From assembly GCA_963575745.1 (NCBI GenBank), contig CAUYUJ010012136.1, positions 1 through 64,000 of the forward strand: a stretch of 64,000 nt of DNA, written 5' to 3'. A program made the translations under genes and the position numbers. The stretch's first letter is position 1. Each line of letters starts with the position of its first letter. Shown piece by piece: positions 44,429-54,722 of this stretch. Source of the DNA: Prorocentrum cordatum. Lineage: Eukaryota > Sar > Dinophyceae > Prorocentrales > Prorocentraceae. The notes below the pieces were generated by a model. The model was given only the letters and a program-made list of their open reading frames with translations, ran no database searches and was not told the origin of the DNA.

Positions 44429-45704
44429 TCAAGAGCGATGGGATCCCGCATCCAGGTCTGCGTGTACGTCCGCAGCCGCTTCTTCAGATGCTGCTTCTGG
44501 TAGGTGGCACGGTGGCGCACGGGGTCTTGGCCCTTGGTCTGCCGCGCCGCAGGGGGCCTCTCGTTGAAGAGAGGGCGCGGCATCGGCCTCAGCAGCTGCC
44601 TTGGCTCGGGCCTCGGCGGCCTGGCTGGCCTTGGCCCGAGCGGCAGCGCGCGTGACCTCAGGCCCGCTAAGGTCTCGGACAGGGACAGCGCGACCATTGG
44701 AAGCGGGGCTAGCAGCAGCGCCGCCCGCAGCAGGAGCGGCCGCCGCGGCTGGAGCATTGCCCGTGGCGACATCGCCTACGGCGCCACAGCGCCGCTTGGC
44801 CTCGAGCCTGGCGTGCAGCTTATTGGCCGGCTCGCGGAGCTGTATGATCTGCTCAGCGGCGGGGCCCAAGGCCTCCTGCACCTTCTGCTGCGCTGGTGGC
44901 GAGTTCGCTCTTGATGCGAGTCCACTCGTCCTTTTCGCTGTCCTCGATCTCGGGGCCCTCCGAGTCGAAGAGGGGCCCATCGACGATCTGCAACGTGCCC
45001 TCGTCGACGAGAGTCGAGAGGTCGATGGCCGAAGAGGCGGGCGTCTTGGCCTCCTCTTCGAGAGGTCGGCGACGGCAGCTGCTTGGCACAGGCCGCCTCC
45101 CAGTCTGGCTGGGCCTGGTGCGCCGCCTTGACGGCCAGATCCCCCGCCCCCCTGGCATCGGCCAACCGTTGGTCGCCCTCGAGGGCGCGGGCAGAGCGGG
45201 TCTCGAGCCGGGCCTGCGCGCGCCTGCGCGCGACTCCGTTCGCGGAGACCTTCTCCTCCAGCGGGGGCGGGCGACGCGGAGCAGGGGCCGCCGGCTCAGC
45301 CTTGGCCTGCCGCTTGGCTTCAAGGGCCTTGGCCTTGAGAGCTCGTCGACGTCGCCCAACTCTGCGCGGAGCAGAGCGACCCGGTCAGTAGAAGCCGTGG
45401 GCGCGTGGCGAGCCTCGGCCCCGCCGCCACGAGGGCACCACCAGTCCGCATTGCAGTGGACCCAAAGGGCGCCGATCGCGCGGCGCCCCCCTCGGCGCCC
45501 CGCGGCGGCACGGGCGGGGCCCTGGCCCCCGCGCCCGCGGTGCCACCGGCAGCGCCTGCGGCCGCGGGCGGGGCTTCGGCTGCCGGCGGGAGAGGGTTCG
45601 ACGCAAGCGCCGGGCGGCTGAAGTGCCGCTGACCGCCTGGGAGCTCGTCGGGCGACGGGTTGGGCACGAGCGGCGCGCGGCACTGGTAGCATTGAGTCGG
45701 TCAA
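44429..45704 (-). pseudogene. N-terminal charged protein of the LINE
   Basis: Three shifted minus frames give protein-like, helix-rich sequence. 45340-45080 encodes KRQAKAEPAAPAPRRPPPLE through RRAQARLETRSARALEGDQR and KAAHQAQPDWEAACAKQ. 45010-44900 encodes AIDLSTLVDEGTLQIVDGPL then EIEDSEKDEWTRIKSELATS. 44930-44429 encodes QQKVQEALGPAAEQIIQLRE then an Ala-rich tail. A WVHCNADWWCP piece near 45460 may be a zinc-binding motif. Coiled-coil proteins in this position serve RNA binding in LINEs; that role is inferred from place only. Frameshifts make it non-functional. Confidence 0.45.
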
Positions 45705-46323
45705 GTCACTCTACAGGAGGAGCATTCAAAAATAGTTCCCCAATCAATGCTTGCACTGAAAGGGTCCTAGCGGAAGTTGAAGGATTTTACGAAAGTTCCC
45801 CGCCGATTTTGGTGGCAGGCTGGGTTCCCCGGTTCCCAGGTACCTGGTTTCGCGTTCCCCGGCTCCCGGTTCCGGGTTCCGGGCCGATTTCGGAGGGCGG
45901 CGAGGTTCCCGGGTTCCCGGGTTCTTGGTCGATTTCTCGTTACCGATTTCTCGATCGATTACCATCGATCTCACAACCGATATCACTATCAATATCATTA
46001 GCGATCGAAGTAGAGATCGCATGAGCGATTTCGCGATCGATCTCATTATCGATCTCATTGAATCGATGCCACTCTCGGTCTCACGATCGACCTTACAATC
46101 GTCTTCACTCTCGATCCCACACTCGACCTCATTATCGATTTCACAATCGATCTCAAGATCCATCGCATCAATTTTCAAATCATCCACTGATTGGGTTTTC
46201 TCAAATGCAATAAACAGACGAGCCAGGGGACGATGTTTGTCGATTATTTCTGTCTACTGCTGACTATTGTTGGGCCGTTTCTATTTTCTCCCACAATGCG
46301 CCTGTATGGGGGACATGCCCGAC
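45696..46323. mobile_element. TIR element, family M1, copy 5, interrupted
   Basis: Left end GTCGGTCAAGTCACTCTACA then GGAGGAGCATTCAAAAATAG; right end GCCTGTATGGGGGACATGCC then CGAC. The 628-bp span is far longer than the 149-188 bp of other copies because unrelated repeats occupy the middle: GGTTCCCGG-type units (about 45820-45930) and a 12-bp minisatellite (45935-46170). Confidence 0.65.
45935..46170 (+). repeat. 12-bp minisatellite, unit like TCGATCTCATTA
   Basis: About 19 degenerate units in register for long stretches, e.g. TCGACCTTACAA, TCGTCTTCACTC, TCGATCCCACAC, TCGACCTCATTA, TCGATTTCACAA, TCGATCTCAAGA in a row at about 46083-46160. Confidence 0.8.
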
Positions 46324-46519
46324 CTGATGGTAACACCTGCGGTTGGACTTGACGTTCCAGCGGTGGCGGCACGCCGGGCAGCTGAGGTAGGTACATGCTG
46401 CTCTGGCCCTTGCCACGGCCGCCGCCGTGACCGCCCTCGGCCCCGCGGCGGCCCCCATGGGATGCCGAAGACCCGCGCACAGCCTGGTCTCGGCAGAAAG
46501 CTCTGGCCGCCCGCTGAAG

Positions 46520-46718
46520 TAGGGGAACAAAAAGTGGCATAAACATAAGCACTCGGAGGTCCGCGCGGATTTTTCGGATCGGCGCTGGAGCCCCCGGGCG
46601 GCGCCTCCGGCACCGCCCCTTGCGCGCTCCGCGCGCCAGGGAGGGGGGTCCAGCGCCGATCCGAGAAATCCGCGCGGACCTCCGAGTTTTCATGTTTATG
46701 TCGCTTTTTGCTCCCCTA
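46520..46718. mobile_element. Foldback element, family M3, copy b (complete)
   Basis: Both outer ends survive: TAGGGGAACAAAAAGTGGCA on the left, and the right end complement TAGGGGAGCAAAAAGCGACA. The arms continue inward through ATAAACAT, CACTCGGAGGTCCGCGCGGA and TCGGATCGGCGCTGGA, so about 80 bp of each half pair. It is the best copy for defining the family. Confidence 0.85.
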
Positions 46719-46794
46719 TGAAGGGCTGCAGGCGGTGCGCTGGGGCAGACCAGCGGCCGCAAGAAGGACGGCAGCCTAGCCGCGAGCTAGCGGT

Positions 46795-47127
46795 ATGTAT
46801 TTGTTCCCTTGGGAAGCTCAAAACTTGGAGCCAACATGGATACGGATTGAAGAGGAGTGGGGGGAGGAGGAGCAGGAGGCGGAGGAAGAGGAGGAAGGGA
46901 ATGAGGATGATGATGAGGACGAGTCGGAGCCTGACCATGAGTCGAATGGGGAGGAGGTGGGGGGAGGTGACGAGGAGGAAGATCAAGTGGAGGATAGTTG
47001 TGTACGCGGGGGAGGAGGCTTGAGGGCGGATTTTGGTATCTACGGCCAATGGCCCCAGCTGGATAGGGCAAACAGAACCAAGCTCTGCCACGTCCCCCGA
47101 TCCCTTGGGATCGATTCCCTTGCATAA
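46795..47127 (+). CDS. Small acidic protein, hypothetical
   Basis: A 110-residue frame starts at an ATG and is rich in Glu/Asp (EEEWGEEEQEAEEEEEGNED, then DDEDESEPDHESNGEE), with a more ordinary C-terminal third (DFGIYGQWPQLDRANRTKLC). Part of the acidic section is a decayed GGA-type repeat, which argues against a real gene; the ATG and the non-repetitive end argue for it. No family is recognised. Confidence 0.25.
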   Translation: MYLFPWEAQNLEPTWIRIEEEWGEEEQEAEEEEEGNEDDDEDESEPDHESNGEEVGGGDEEEDQVEDSCVRGGGGLRADFGIYGQWPQLDRANRTKLCHVPRSLGIDSLA

Positions 47128-47519
47128 TCTCAACCAAGCGTCGCTCCTCTCTGGCGTGACTTCAGAGAAGGTCTCTATATATAAGGTTCCGACCATTGTC
47201 TTCCAGACGTGTCTGTTTGAATGGCGCAGCTGGCACACTGAAAATGGTGGCTGCGGGATTCTCACAAAGTGGGTTCCAGAGGTGCGGACCCCTTCCGTGG
47301 GACTGGTTTCTCATCCTGGCTCGTTTCTAGCCGGCCCTTGGAGGCCGAACATTGCCCAAAGCTTAATTTGCTCATGTGGTCACGACGCGGTGAGGCGGGG
47401 CACGGATTTTTCTTGTGCACATATTCGGCGGTTTTGCTCTGCACTGTTGGCTATGTCCTCTTCAAGTGTGTTTCAAGTCTTTCGAGATGCTCTGCCCTTT
47501 CTCTGGTGCTCTCCCCCCT

Positions 47520-47810
47520 GAAGCTTCGACGAGGCCGATCGCGCGTCCCTTGCCGGCTTTACCGCAGAGCGTGCAGCAGAGGTGGCGTGCCTAGCCTCGC
47601 AGAGCATCACCGCACTCCGCGCTCGCTGCTCTTTGTCAGTCCCGCCCCCGAGCGCTCGCCGACCTCGCACGGCTCCCACCCGGCGCCCCAAGCCGCCTGC
47701 ATCGCACCACGAGCCCCTGCGCGACCCCTCCTCTGCCACGCCCTACGCCCCGCGCTGCTCAGACTTGCTCCCCGGCGCGCACGCGACGGCCTTCGCGGTC
47801 TGAGTGCGCC
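47520..47810 (+). CDS. Coding-like segment, possible exon
   Basis: One plus frame reads SFDEADRASLAGFTAERAAE then VACLASQSITALRARC, a well-formed helix with protein-like composition, before turning into a Pro/Arg-rich stretch that ends at a stop near 47803. An AAG precedes it at 47520. No ATG, no family match. It could be an exon of an unrecognised gene whose other parts I cannot place. Confidence 0.25.
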
Positions 47811-47819
47811 TCCCTCCCG

Positions 47820-48720
47820 CGTCCCCTCGGGCCCTCCCTCCCCGCGTCCCCTTGGTGCCCGGCTGTGCTCCCGCGCGTCCCGCCGCCGTTTTACCGCCGT
47901 TTGGAGCTCTCACGGCCGCCGACCAAACAAACATCACGCTCTTATATGTGCGCAATTCGCCCGGCAGTACCAACGCTCAGGCTATGGATGTTGCGCACGG
48001 CCGTCGTCGTTGCGACAAAACCACGCGAGGGGTGAGCCCGCCAGTGGCCCACGAAAGCTGCCCCCACCAGAAGACCAAAGGCCTGACAACACCTACGGCA
48101 GCAGCTGGTGGGTGCATATAGTGGCAAGCCAAGCCTGAGCGATTGAGCGGCTGACAGTCGAACGGCAAATAGTGCATCGAAGATGCCCATGAGCATCGCA
48201 CGACAGTGCCATGCTTTGAGTTCTTGCCGCGCTTGCGCCCGATTTGTCCTTGGCGTGCATTCGGAGGCTGACTAGGCGGGTACCGCTGGACGACATCAAG
48301 AGAAGTGGCTGCAACACGGGCTCGCTTTTTCTGCGAAGTGTCCTCTGCACCAGTGACGGACGCGAGATCCCCCTCGGACACTTGCGCGCTCGGACACGGC
48401 AGAGTCTGGTAGTACGCGCGCCCAGATGGGACCTTACTGCTTCGTAGTCGGCTGCGCACTGCGCAATTGTCGCTAGTTTCGTGGGCGGGGGCCACGCGGA
48501 TTCAGCCGAGTCCTCGCGGCTCCTTGGGAAGCCACGAAGTGCGCAATTGTCGCCATTTGCGTAGGCTCGTGGGGAGCACGGCGGAGATGAGGGCAGCGCA
48601 GATCTTACACATTTGGCAATCTATTGTTTCGCCTCGCGCGGTGAAGAGGTTGGGTACGCTTCGGGCAAAGTATATCGCAAGGGGGAGCCCGTGGCAAAGG
48701 TCAAAGCGAGGACCTGACGA
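47820..48720. other. No gene recognised
   Basis: A 172-codon frame on the minus strand (48495-47977) has somewhat protein-like composition (QKKRARVAATSLDVVQRYPP) but no motif and overlaps an equally long plus frame. Left unassigned. Confidence 0.3.
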
Positions 48721-48730
48721 CGAACAGACG

Positions 48731-48912
48731 CGCTAACGGTGATGTAGGTAACGACGGTGTAGGTTTCGTTATCGTGGGAACGCGTGGCTCGCGCTTTCCT
48801 ACAATTCGCTGTGTCGCTTCCGTTAGTGTTAGAAGTGTAGGACAGTGTGGATCGTGATTTCCTACACGTTGCTTCCCAGCATCACCATTAAGCAACATCG
48901 CCGTTAGCGTGG
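48731..48912. mobile_element. Short TIR element with CGCTAACGG ends
   Basis: CGCTAACGGTGATGT on the left is complemented by ACATCGCCGTTAGCG on the right (14 of 15). The 180-bp length and lack of a frame fit a non-autonomous element. Only one copy is seen here. A diverged inner GGTGTAGG / CCTACA repetition is present. Confidence 0.7.
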
Positions 48913-49740
48913 CCTTGGCTGGACAGTGATTGCCTGAGCACTGTTTCGACGCTCGTCAGCTGGCAGCAGTCCTGGCCCGAACTGTGCGCCGCAGCAGGCC
49001 AGGCATGCTCTCGGCGATTCTGGCAACTTTCTCCGCATGCCTGCTGGGTACCTAAGTGTATATGCCGCGCCTGCGGCATGTGCGCGAACAGTGGTTGCCA
49101 CCCTGTCGCTGCCACGGACTGCTGGGCACGGCTCCTAACCGTTCGCGGATTATGTCAAATTGGAGATGCCAGAGTCGGTATGGCCTTGCGCGCGGAGCCA
49201 GGTACAGGCCCAGCTGCAGAACGTCGTCAGCGACCATCCGAGCTGCACCAGATTGCGCTGTATGGGTCGTTCCTGTAACGGTGGGCTTCCTGCTCGTTCA
49301 GCCGCCCTCGGTATGTTGGGATGGTCATCGGATCCCCAGAGCTGATTCAAGACCAGCCTACAATCAACGCGTTGTGCTCCCGAAGAGTCATCTTCTGCCA
49401 GGAACGGCACCGCCGACGCCGAGAAAGGCATCGCCAAGAGGCTGGGGCCACCCGCCAAAGGTTCAGCTTGACAGGCCGTGCGGGCAGATCACGGGGTCGG
49501 CGAGGCGAGCCTGTCCGACGGTGGCAGCATCAGCTCGGCGGTTGTGGCCGAACCACAGGGGATCACAGAGAGGGGGCTAAGCCCCGCGGCCATTACTCAG
49601 CGGCCCAGAGGGGCGGCCCAGTCTCGCGGGGGCGGCGAGCTGCTGGGCGCGGGGCCCCTGACACATGCAGGGGGGATAGCCCGCGCGTCGCCTCCAGCTG
49701 GGAGGAGCCAGAGCTGTCGGACGAGCGAGGCCCGGTTTCC

Positions 49741-49850
49741 TCTTCTGGGCCCTCCTGGGAGCCCCTCGTCGCCATCGCTGGGTCCGCCTCGAAGTCCTGG
49801 TCGGAACGCACCCTGGGAGAAGTCTGGGGAGTGATTGGCGGTATCGGTAG
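49741..49850 (+). repeat. Dispersed ~110-bp repeat, copy 3
   Basis: GGGCCCTCCTGGGAGCCCCT through GGTCCGCCTCGAAGTCCTGG to GGCGGTATCGGTAG; same family as 1285-1396. Between 48920 and 49740 no gene is recognised. Confidence 0.7.
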
Positions 49851-50454
49851 CCTTTGGTGTCCCCAATTGTTGGCGCCGCTGTCGGGGCGGTGTTCTGCTT
49901 GGCTCAGCCCCGCCCCCCCCCCTCTGCATGCCAGGAGTTGGTCCCGACAAGCGCCCGCGCAAGCTCGGGCGCGCGCAGGGGCTGGACGCGACGGCGCGGC
50001 CGAGCTTAGGCGCGGGCTGGACGGGGAGAGAGAGGTCGCATTGGAGAGGTTGCGGGAAGGAGCAGATGGAGACAGGAGCCACCCCAACCCCATTCAGATC
50101 CCCAATATTTGCCCTCCATTCCCAGGGTCGGGGGCGTCGGGGAACATCGAAAAAGCGCATGTGAAACCCGTACACCCCCAAACTCGAAATGTGGGTCTTC
50201 GGGTTGGGCTGGGGTGGTCTGGCAGGTCATCAGGGAAGGAGTGAGGGACGCGGCCCAGGTCACCCTTAGGGGCGCGAAGGCAGCCGCGCCTCGCGTGTCG
50301 CGGCCTGGGCTGTGGACGGTGTCCTTCTCCGGAGCAGGCAGCGGCTCGAAGGGGCGAAGATCACCGCGGGTCGCCCGTCGCGAGGCGCGAGGCGGGAAGC
50401 TGGGCGACCTCAGCGACGGGGAGACGCGCTGCCATTCTTATCCCCCTCGCCAGA

Positions 50455-50545
50455 TCATCCTCCTCCTCCTCCTCCTCCTCCTCCTCCTTCACCTCCTTCA
50501 CCTCCTCCTCCTCCTCCGCCTCCTCTGCCTCCTCCGCCTCCTATC
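50455..50545 (+). repeat. (CCT)n tract
   Basis: CCT units with CAC and GCC variants. The 190 bp before it (50255-50340) resemble 32490-32580 (CGAAGGCAGCCGCGC...CTGGGCTG), another dispersed repeat. Confidence 0.9.
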
Positions 50546-51164
50546 CCCCTCGCCATCCTGGGCCTCCTCCTCCTATCCCTCTGCCTATCCGCCTCCGATC
50601 CTCCTGGGCTCGGATCCGGTGAACCGGGGACGGCGAGGGCCAGGGAGCCGGTTTTGAGAGGGTTCCGAACGGTTTTCGCGGGCTTCTCGCCTCGGGATGT
50701 CTTCCAGCAGCTGCGCCTGAACGGTCGCCGGACGGGAGGCCCGCGTCATGACCCGATACTCACTAATTAGGCATCGAAAGAGGGGGTTGCAGATGCCAGA
50801 GGTGCGTGGATATCATGGCCGTGGGCCATGGCCATAAGAACTCCCAGATTCCATGTCCCCCTCCTTTCCTTTCGAAGTCGGGCGCTTGCCTTATGATGTT
50901 CTAACCGATTTTAGCTTTGACCATCAGACAAAATTTCGAGCACGAAGAAAGTACCGAACCTGGAAGGTTTTCACGTGTCGGGCTCTGGGAGGCGATACTC
51001 GTTCCACACTGTTTCGATAGTGTTTTGGGTGCTCGAAATTAATTCTGGCATGTGGTTCTAAAGTACCATGGGAGCAACACAACACTTGCCACCTTTCCCG
51101 TCTCGTCCTCGCCAAGCCTCCTCGTCCCCGCCACCCTCCTTCGGGTCGGGCGAAGCGGTTCGGC

Positions 51165-51320
51165 CACGCGCAGAGGGGGGCAGGGGGAGGGGGACGACTT
51201 CTTAGAAGGAGGTTGCTCCTTGGAAGGCGAGGGCCCTATTTGTAGATGTAGGGCCAGCGCCTTCCAAGAAACAGCCTTCCTCCAAGAAGCCTTCCCCCTC
51301 CCCCTGCCCCCTTGTCAGGC
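51165..51320. mobile_element. Foldback element with ~70-bp arms
   Basis: GGGGGCAGGGGGAGGGGGAC then TTCTTAGAAGGAGG and CCTTGGAAGGCG on the left pair with the right half ending CCCCCTCCCCCTGCCCCC. The centre is GGGCCCTATTTGTAGATGTA then GGGCC. A diverged half-copy of the centre (TGTAGATGTAGTGCCAGCGC) lies at 57077-57150. Confidence 0.75.
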
Positions 51321-51437
51321 GATCGCAAACATGGATCAAGGGGGCGTGGATTAGCGACGGGTCCCGTTTCCATGGGGAATCGCGGACTTCCGCGCCGAGC
51401 GAGGCGGCACCGGCCGCATGGGGAGGGCACCTCCCCC

Positions 51438-51477
51438 GATCCATGGATTTGGCGACCGCGCGCCAAATCCATGGATC
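51438..51477. repeat. Perfect 17-bp hairpin
   Basis: GATCCATGGATTTGGCG and its exact complement, separated by six bases. Confidence 0.95.
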
Positions 51478-52029
51478 GCTAATCCATGTCTGCGCGCCCC
51501 CGAATCGTGAGATCCATCGTGGAATCGACGGTGAGGACGACCGTCCAGTCGATCCTGAGGCCGATTCAGTGAGGTCGATGCAGTGAGATCCGACTCGGTG
51601 AGAGCCGATCGTGACGCCGATGGTGAGGCCCCCGGCCCTCCGACCTCGCGCGCGCGGCCCCTCGAGGGGGGTCGGCGGACGAGGGGGCGGCACGAACTCT
51701 GCGGCGTGCAGCCGCGCTCAGAGCCCCGCCGCCGGGCGCCTGCCTCGAGTCGCGCGGGCGCCGCCGGCGTCGGGGAGGCGCCAGGCAGTCGAGCAGTCGG
51801 GGGTCCCCAAGCGGGGCGGTGACCACAGCGTGCAGTGAGTGGGTGGGGAGTCGGGGTCACCGCACGGTTTTGGGACTCGGGTTGGCTCAAGGCGCAGCCA
51901 CGAGGGCCCTCGAGGACTCGCCTCGGCGTCCCCCCTTGCCCTCTCCTCCCCTCCCCTCCTCCCCTCCTCCCCTCCCCCTCCCCGCGGGCATCGGCCGCGC
52001 GCCGCGCGGCGGTCCTCCGGGGGCGCCGC

Positions 52030-52887
52030 ATGGGCCCTCCCGGCGGCCCTGCGGGCAGACGCCCAGCCGAGGCCGGCTGCCCCGCCTGCCGGAGCTGCAC
52101 CGGGCAGCCAGCCGGGCCAGGGGCCGAGCGGTGCATGTTCTGCCACCTGGCGGACGGGACGCAGTACGTCCCAACGCACTTCGAGGGCACGGAGCCGCTG
52201 CCCTTCGGCCCCGCGCTGGCCGCCCACTGTGCTTGTGCTGCCTGCTGGGCCGCCTGGGTGGAGCAGCAGGCGCGAACCAGCAATCAGCGACGACTGCCCA
52301 GCACGCAGGGCCGATCTGGCCCCCGCGTCGGGGAGTGCGAGTTGGAAAGCCAGGACGTCGACGTGTCGTGCCCCGTCTGCCAGCGCCGGGTGGACGTGTG
52401 CCAGGGCTGCCCCGCCCAGGCTGGGCTGTGCGGCCCCTGCCTCGAGCGCCTCGTCCTGCCGCGCGGGAAGCTGCCCCGTCTTGACCGCTGCGGCGGCTCT
52501 CGGCGCGCGTGCCGCCGCGCACCCTTTTGGTGCATGGTGGCCGTCGCCGTGATCGCGTGGAGCGGCGCGGCCTTCGGTGTCAACGCGCTCATGCGATCTC
52601 TGCTGGCCCGAGTGGTCGAGGCAACCGAGCTGGACGGCTTCGAGCTACCATCGGAGATGGCCCAGTTGGTCTGCCCGGCCCTCGGGCTGCTGGGCGGCGT
52701 CCCGCACGACCCGTTCCTCGGGGCCCTGGTGGAGGTCGGCGAGCGATTATGTCGTGGGAGTCGCGCGCGCGGCCGCGCTGCTGCCAGCACCAGCGGGTGG
52801 CGGCCGCCGGAGGTGACCACGGAGCCGCCGGCAGGAGCGGTGCCAGAGCGCCCGCCCGCGGGCGGCCGCGCGCGGCAGGAGCTGTGA
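52030..52887 (+). CDS. Cys-rich single-pass membrane protein, hypothetical
   Basis: The frame from ATG 52030 gives 285 residues; it is open further up to 51835 without ATG, and a C/T-rich tract (51935-51985) lies just before. Residues 17-72 carry Cys/His pairs (C17, C20, C23; C35, C38; H66, C67, C69, C72) and residues 114-137 a second set (C114, C117, C124, C127, C134, C137; SCPVCQRRVDVCQGCPAQAG), as in RING-like zinc domains. Residues about 165-187 are a hydrophobic helix (FWCMVAVAVIAWSGAAFGVN), a likely membrane span. The C-terminus is Pro/Arg-rich. Spacing does not fit canonical RING exactly, so E3 ligase activity is only a possibility. The start codon is uncertain and an upstream exon may be missing. 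Codon composition is like that of the CCCH gene (very GC-rich third positions). Confidence 0.6.
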   Translation: MGPPGGPAGRRPAEAGCPACRSCTGQPAGPGAERCMFCHLADGTQYVPTHFEGTEPLPFGPALAAHCACAACWAAWVEQQARTSNQRRLPSTQGRSGPRVGECELESQDVDVSCPVCQRRVDVCQGCPAQAGLCGPCLERLVLPRGKLPRLDRCGGSRRACRRAPFWCMVAVAVIAWSGAAFGVNALMRSLLARVVEATELDGFELPSEMAQLVCPALGLLGGVPHDPFLGALVEVGERLCRGSRARGRAAASTSGWRPPEVTTEPPAGAVPERPPAGGRARQEL

Positions 52888-53290
52888 GCGCGCGCCCGTG
52901 CTCCCACCGCTCCTGCTCCTCCGTGCTCCTGCGTGCTCCTCCTCCTCCGTCCGCGCGTTTCATCCTCCTCGGCCGCAAACAAGACCTCCTGGCGGCCTCG
53001 TCCTCCTACTTATCTGGGCACGCCTCGCCTGCCCACGATCAGAGGAGCCGCGCGGCCATGAATGTGGGTCTGGCTGGAATCGCTGACAGCTGGCCCGTCC
53101 ACTGGAGCCTGGGTGTTCGATCCTCTGTGCTGGCCATTGAAAAACAATTTTCCCTGCAAAGCAACCTAACAGCGATGTGTATAAACATGTCTGGAAGCGT
53201 TCCCCTTAAGGTTCAGGTGAGAATCCAGTTGTAGAATTCTGCTGTTCTCGCAGTCGCAGTCGCATTCGCAATGACAGTCGCAGTGGCAAC

Positions 53291-53373
53291 GGCCTTAGGA
53301 TCCAATGGAACCCTAAGGATTCCTAGGGATTCCTAAGGCATCCTTAGGCATCCTTAGGAATGCTTGGGAATCC
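53291..53373 (+). repeat. 10-bp CCTTAGGAAT-type repeat, left block
   Basis: Units such as CTAAGGATTC, CTAGGGATTC, CTTAGGCATC, CTTAGGAATG precede the CTCAGC block; a matching block follows at 54722-54770. Confidence 0.8.
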
Positions 53374-54244
53374 TTAGCCTCAGCCTCAGCCTGCCTCAGC
53401 CTCAGTCTCAGCCTGCCTCAGCCTCAGCCTGCAGCCTCAGCCTGCCTCAGCCTCAGCCTCAGCCTGCCTCAGCCTCAGCCTGCCTCAGCTTCAGCCTCAG
53501 CCTCAGCCTCAGCCTCAGCCTGCCTCGCCTCAGCCTCAGCCTCAGCCTCAGCCTGCCTCAGCCTCAGCCTCAGCCTCAGCCTGCCTCAGCCTCAGCCTCA
53601 GCCTCAGCAGCCTCAGCCTCAGCCTCAGCCTCAGCCTGCCTCAGCCTGCCTCGGTCTCAGCCTGCCTCAGCTCGGGCATTCAAAATATGGCACAGGATTG
53701 TTGTTCTGGGAACACAGCCTCAGCGTCAGCCTCAGCGTCAGCCTCTGAGCCTCAGCCTGCATCAGCCTCAGCCTCAGCCTGCCTCAGCCTCAGCCTCAGC
53801 CTGCCTCAGCCTCAGCCTGCATCAGCCTCAGCCTCAGCCTGCCTCGGCCGCAGCTTGCCTCAGCCTCAGCCACAGCCTCAGCCTCAGCCTCAGCCTGCCT
53901 CAGCTTCAGCCTCGGCCTCAGCCTGCCTCGGCCTCCGCCTCAGCCTCAGCCTCAGCCTGCCTCGGCCTCGGCCTCAGCCTCAGCCTGCCTCAGCCTCAGC
54001 GTCAGCCTCTGAGCCTCAGCCTGCATCAGCCTCAGCCTCAGCCTCAGCCTGCCTCAGCCTCAGTCTCAGCCTGCCTCAGCCTCAGCCTGCCTCAGCCTCA
54101 ACTTCAGCCTGCCTCGGCCTCAGCCTGCGTCAGCCTCAGCCTCAGCCTGCCTCAGCCTCAGCCTCAGCCTGCCTCGGCGTGCCTCAGCCTCAGCCTCAGC
54201 CTGCCTCGGCCTCAGCCTGCCTCGGTCTCAGCCTGCCTCAGCTC
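53373..54244 (+). repeat. (CTCAGC)n / CTGCCTCAGC satellite
   Basis: Hexamer CTCAGC with inserted CTGC at variable spacing. A 43-bp piece of the neighbouring 73-bp unit is embedded at 53674-53716, preceded by the same CTCGGTCTCAGCCTGCCTCA as at the array start 54245, so the block contains a duplicated junction 571 bp apart. Confidence 0.95.
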
Positions 54245-54722
54245 GGGCATTCAAAATATGGCACAGGATTGTTGTTCTGGGAACACGAAGATCACGAAGT
54301 GGCCCACAGCTGGCTCCGGGAATTCAAAATATGGTACAGGAATTTCGTTCCGGGAACACGACGAACACGAAGTGGCCCACAGTTGGCTCCGGGCATGCAA
54401 AATGTGGCCCGGGAGTGGTGTTCTGGGAAAACGAAGAACACGAAGTGGCCTACAGTTGGCTCCGGGCATTCAAAATGTGGCCTGGGAATGGTGTTCTGGG
54501 AAGACGAAGAACACGAAGTGGCCTAGAGTTGGCTCCGGGCATGCAAAATGTGGCCTGGGAATGGTGTTCTGGGAAGACGAAGAGCACGAAATGGCCTACA
54601 GTTGGTTCTGGGCATTCAAAATGTGGCCTGGTAGTAGTGTTTTGGGAACACGAAGAGCACGAAGTGGCTTCCAGTTGGCTCCGGGCATTCAAAATGTGGC
54701 CTGGGAATGGTGTTCTGGGAAC
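54245..54722 (+). repeat. 73-bp tandem repeat, six and a half copies
   Basis: Units start at 54245, 54318, 54391, 54464, 54537, 54610 and 54683, an exact 73-bp spacing without indels. The unit begins GGGCATTCAAAATGTGGCCT and contains TGTTCTGGGAA, CACGAAGTGGCC and GTTGGCTCC. Frames run through it because the units differ only by substitutions. Confidence 0.97.

Larger units (their letters stand above)
38640..45704 (-). pseudogene. Decayed full-length LINE with RNase H, minus strand
   Basis: Remnants of all parts follow each other on the minus strand in the expected order: charged N-terminal protein (45704-44429), endonuclease (44154-42110), reverse transcriptase (41138-40107), a CX2C...H.C zinc finger (about 39690-39620) and RNase H (39545-38840). 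Each sits in changing frames with stops, so many small indels have accumulated. A 176-bp TIR element (41414-41589) is inserted between endonuclease and reverse transcriptase. Length, about 7 kb, is near full size for a LINE. Outer boundaries are where recognisable coding ends. Confidence 0.7.

Noticed and set aside
47269-48138. A 289-codon plus frame
   Set aside because: Its composition is Pro/Arg/Ser-rich and a different frame at 47520-47640 looks more like real protein, so this frame is probably a shadow.
51870-51891. TTGGCTCAAG, the last ten leader bases, upstream of the Cys-rich membrane gene
   Set aside because: Only 14 of 22 match overall, and the preceding bases belong to a dispersed repeat (CACCGCACGGTTTTGGG) also found near 56.2 kb, so coincidence is likely.
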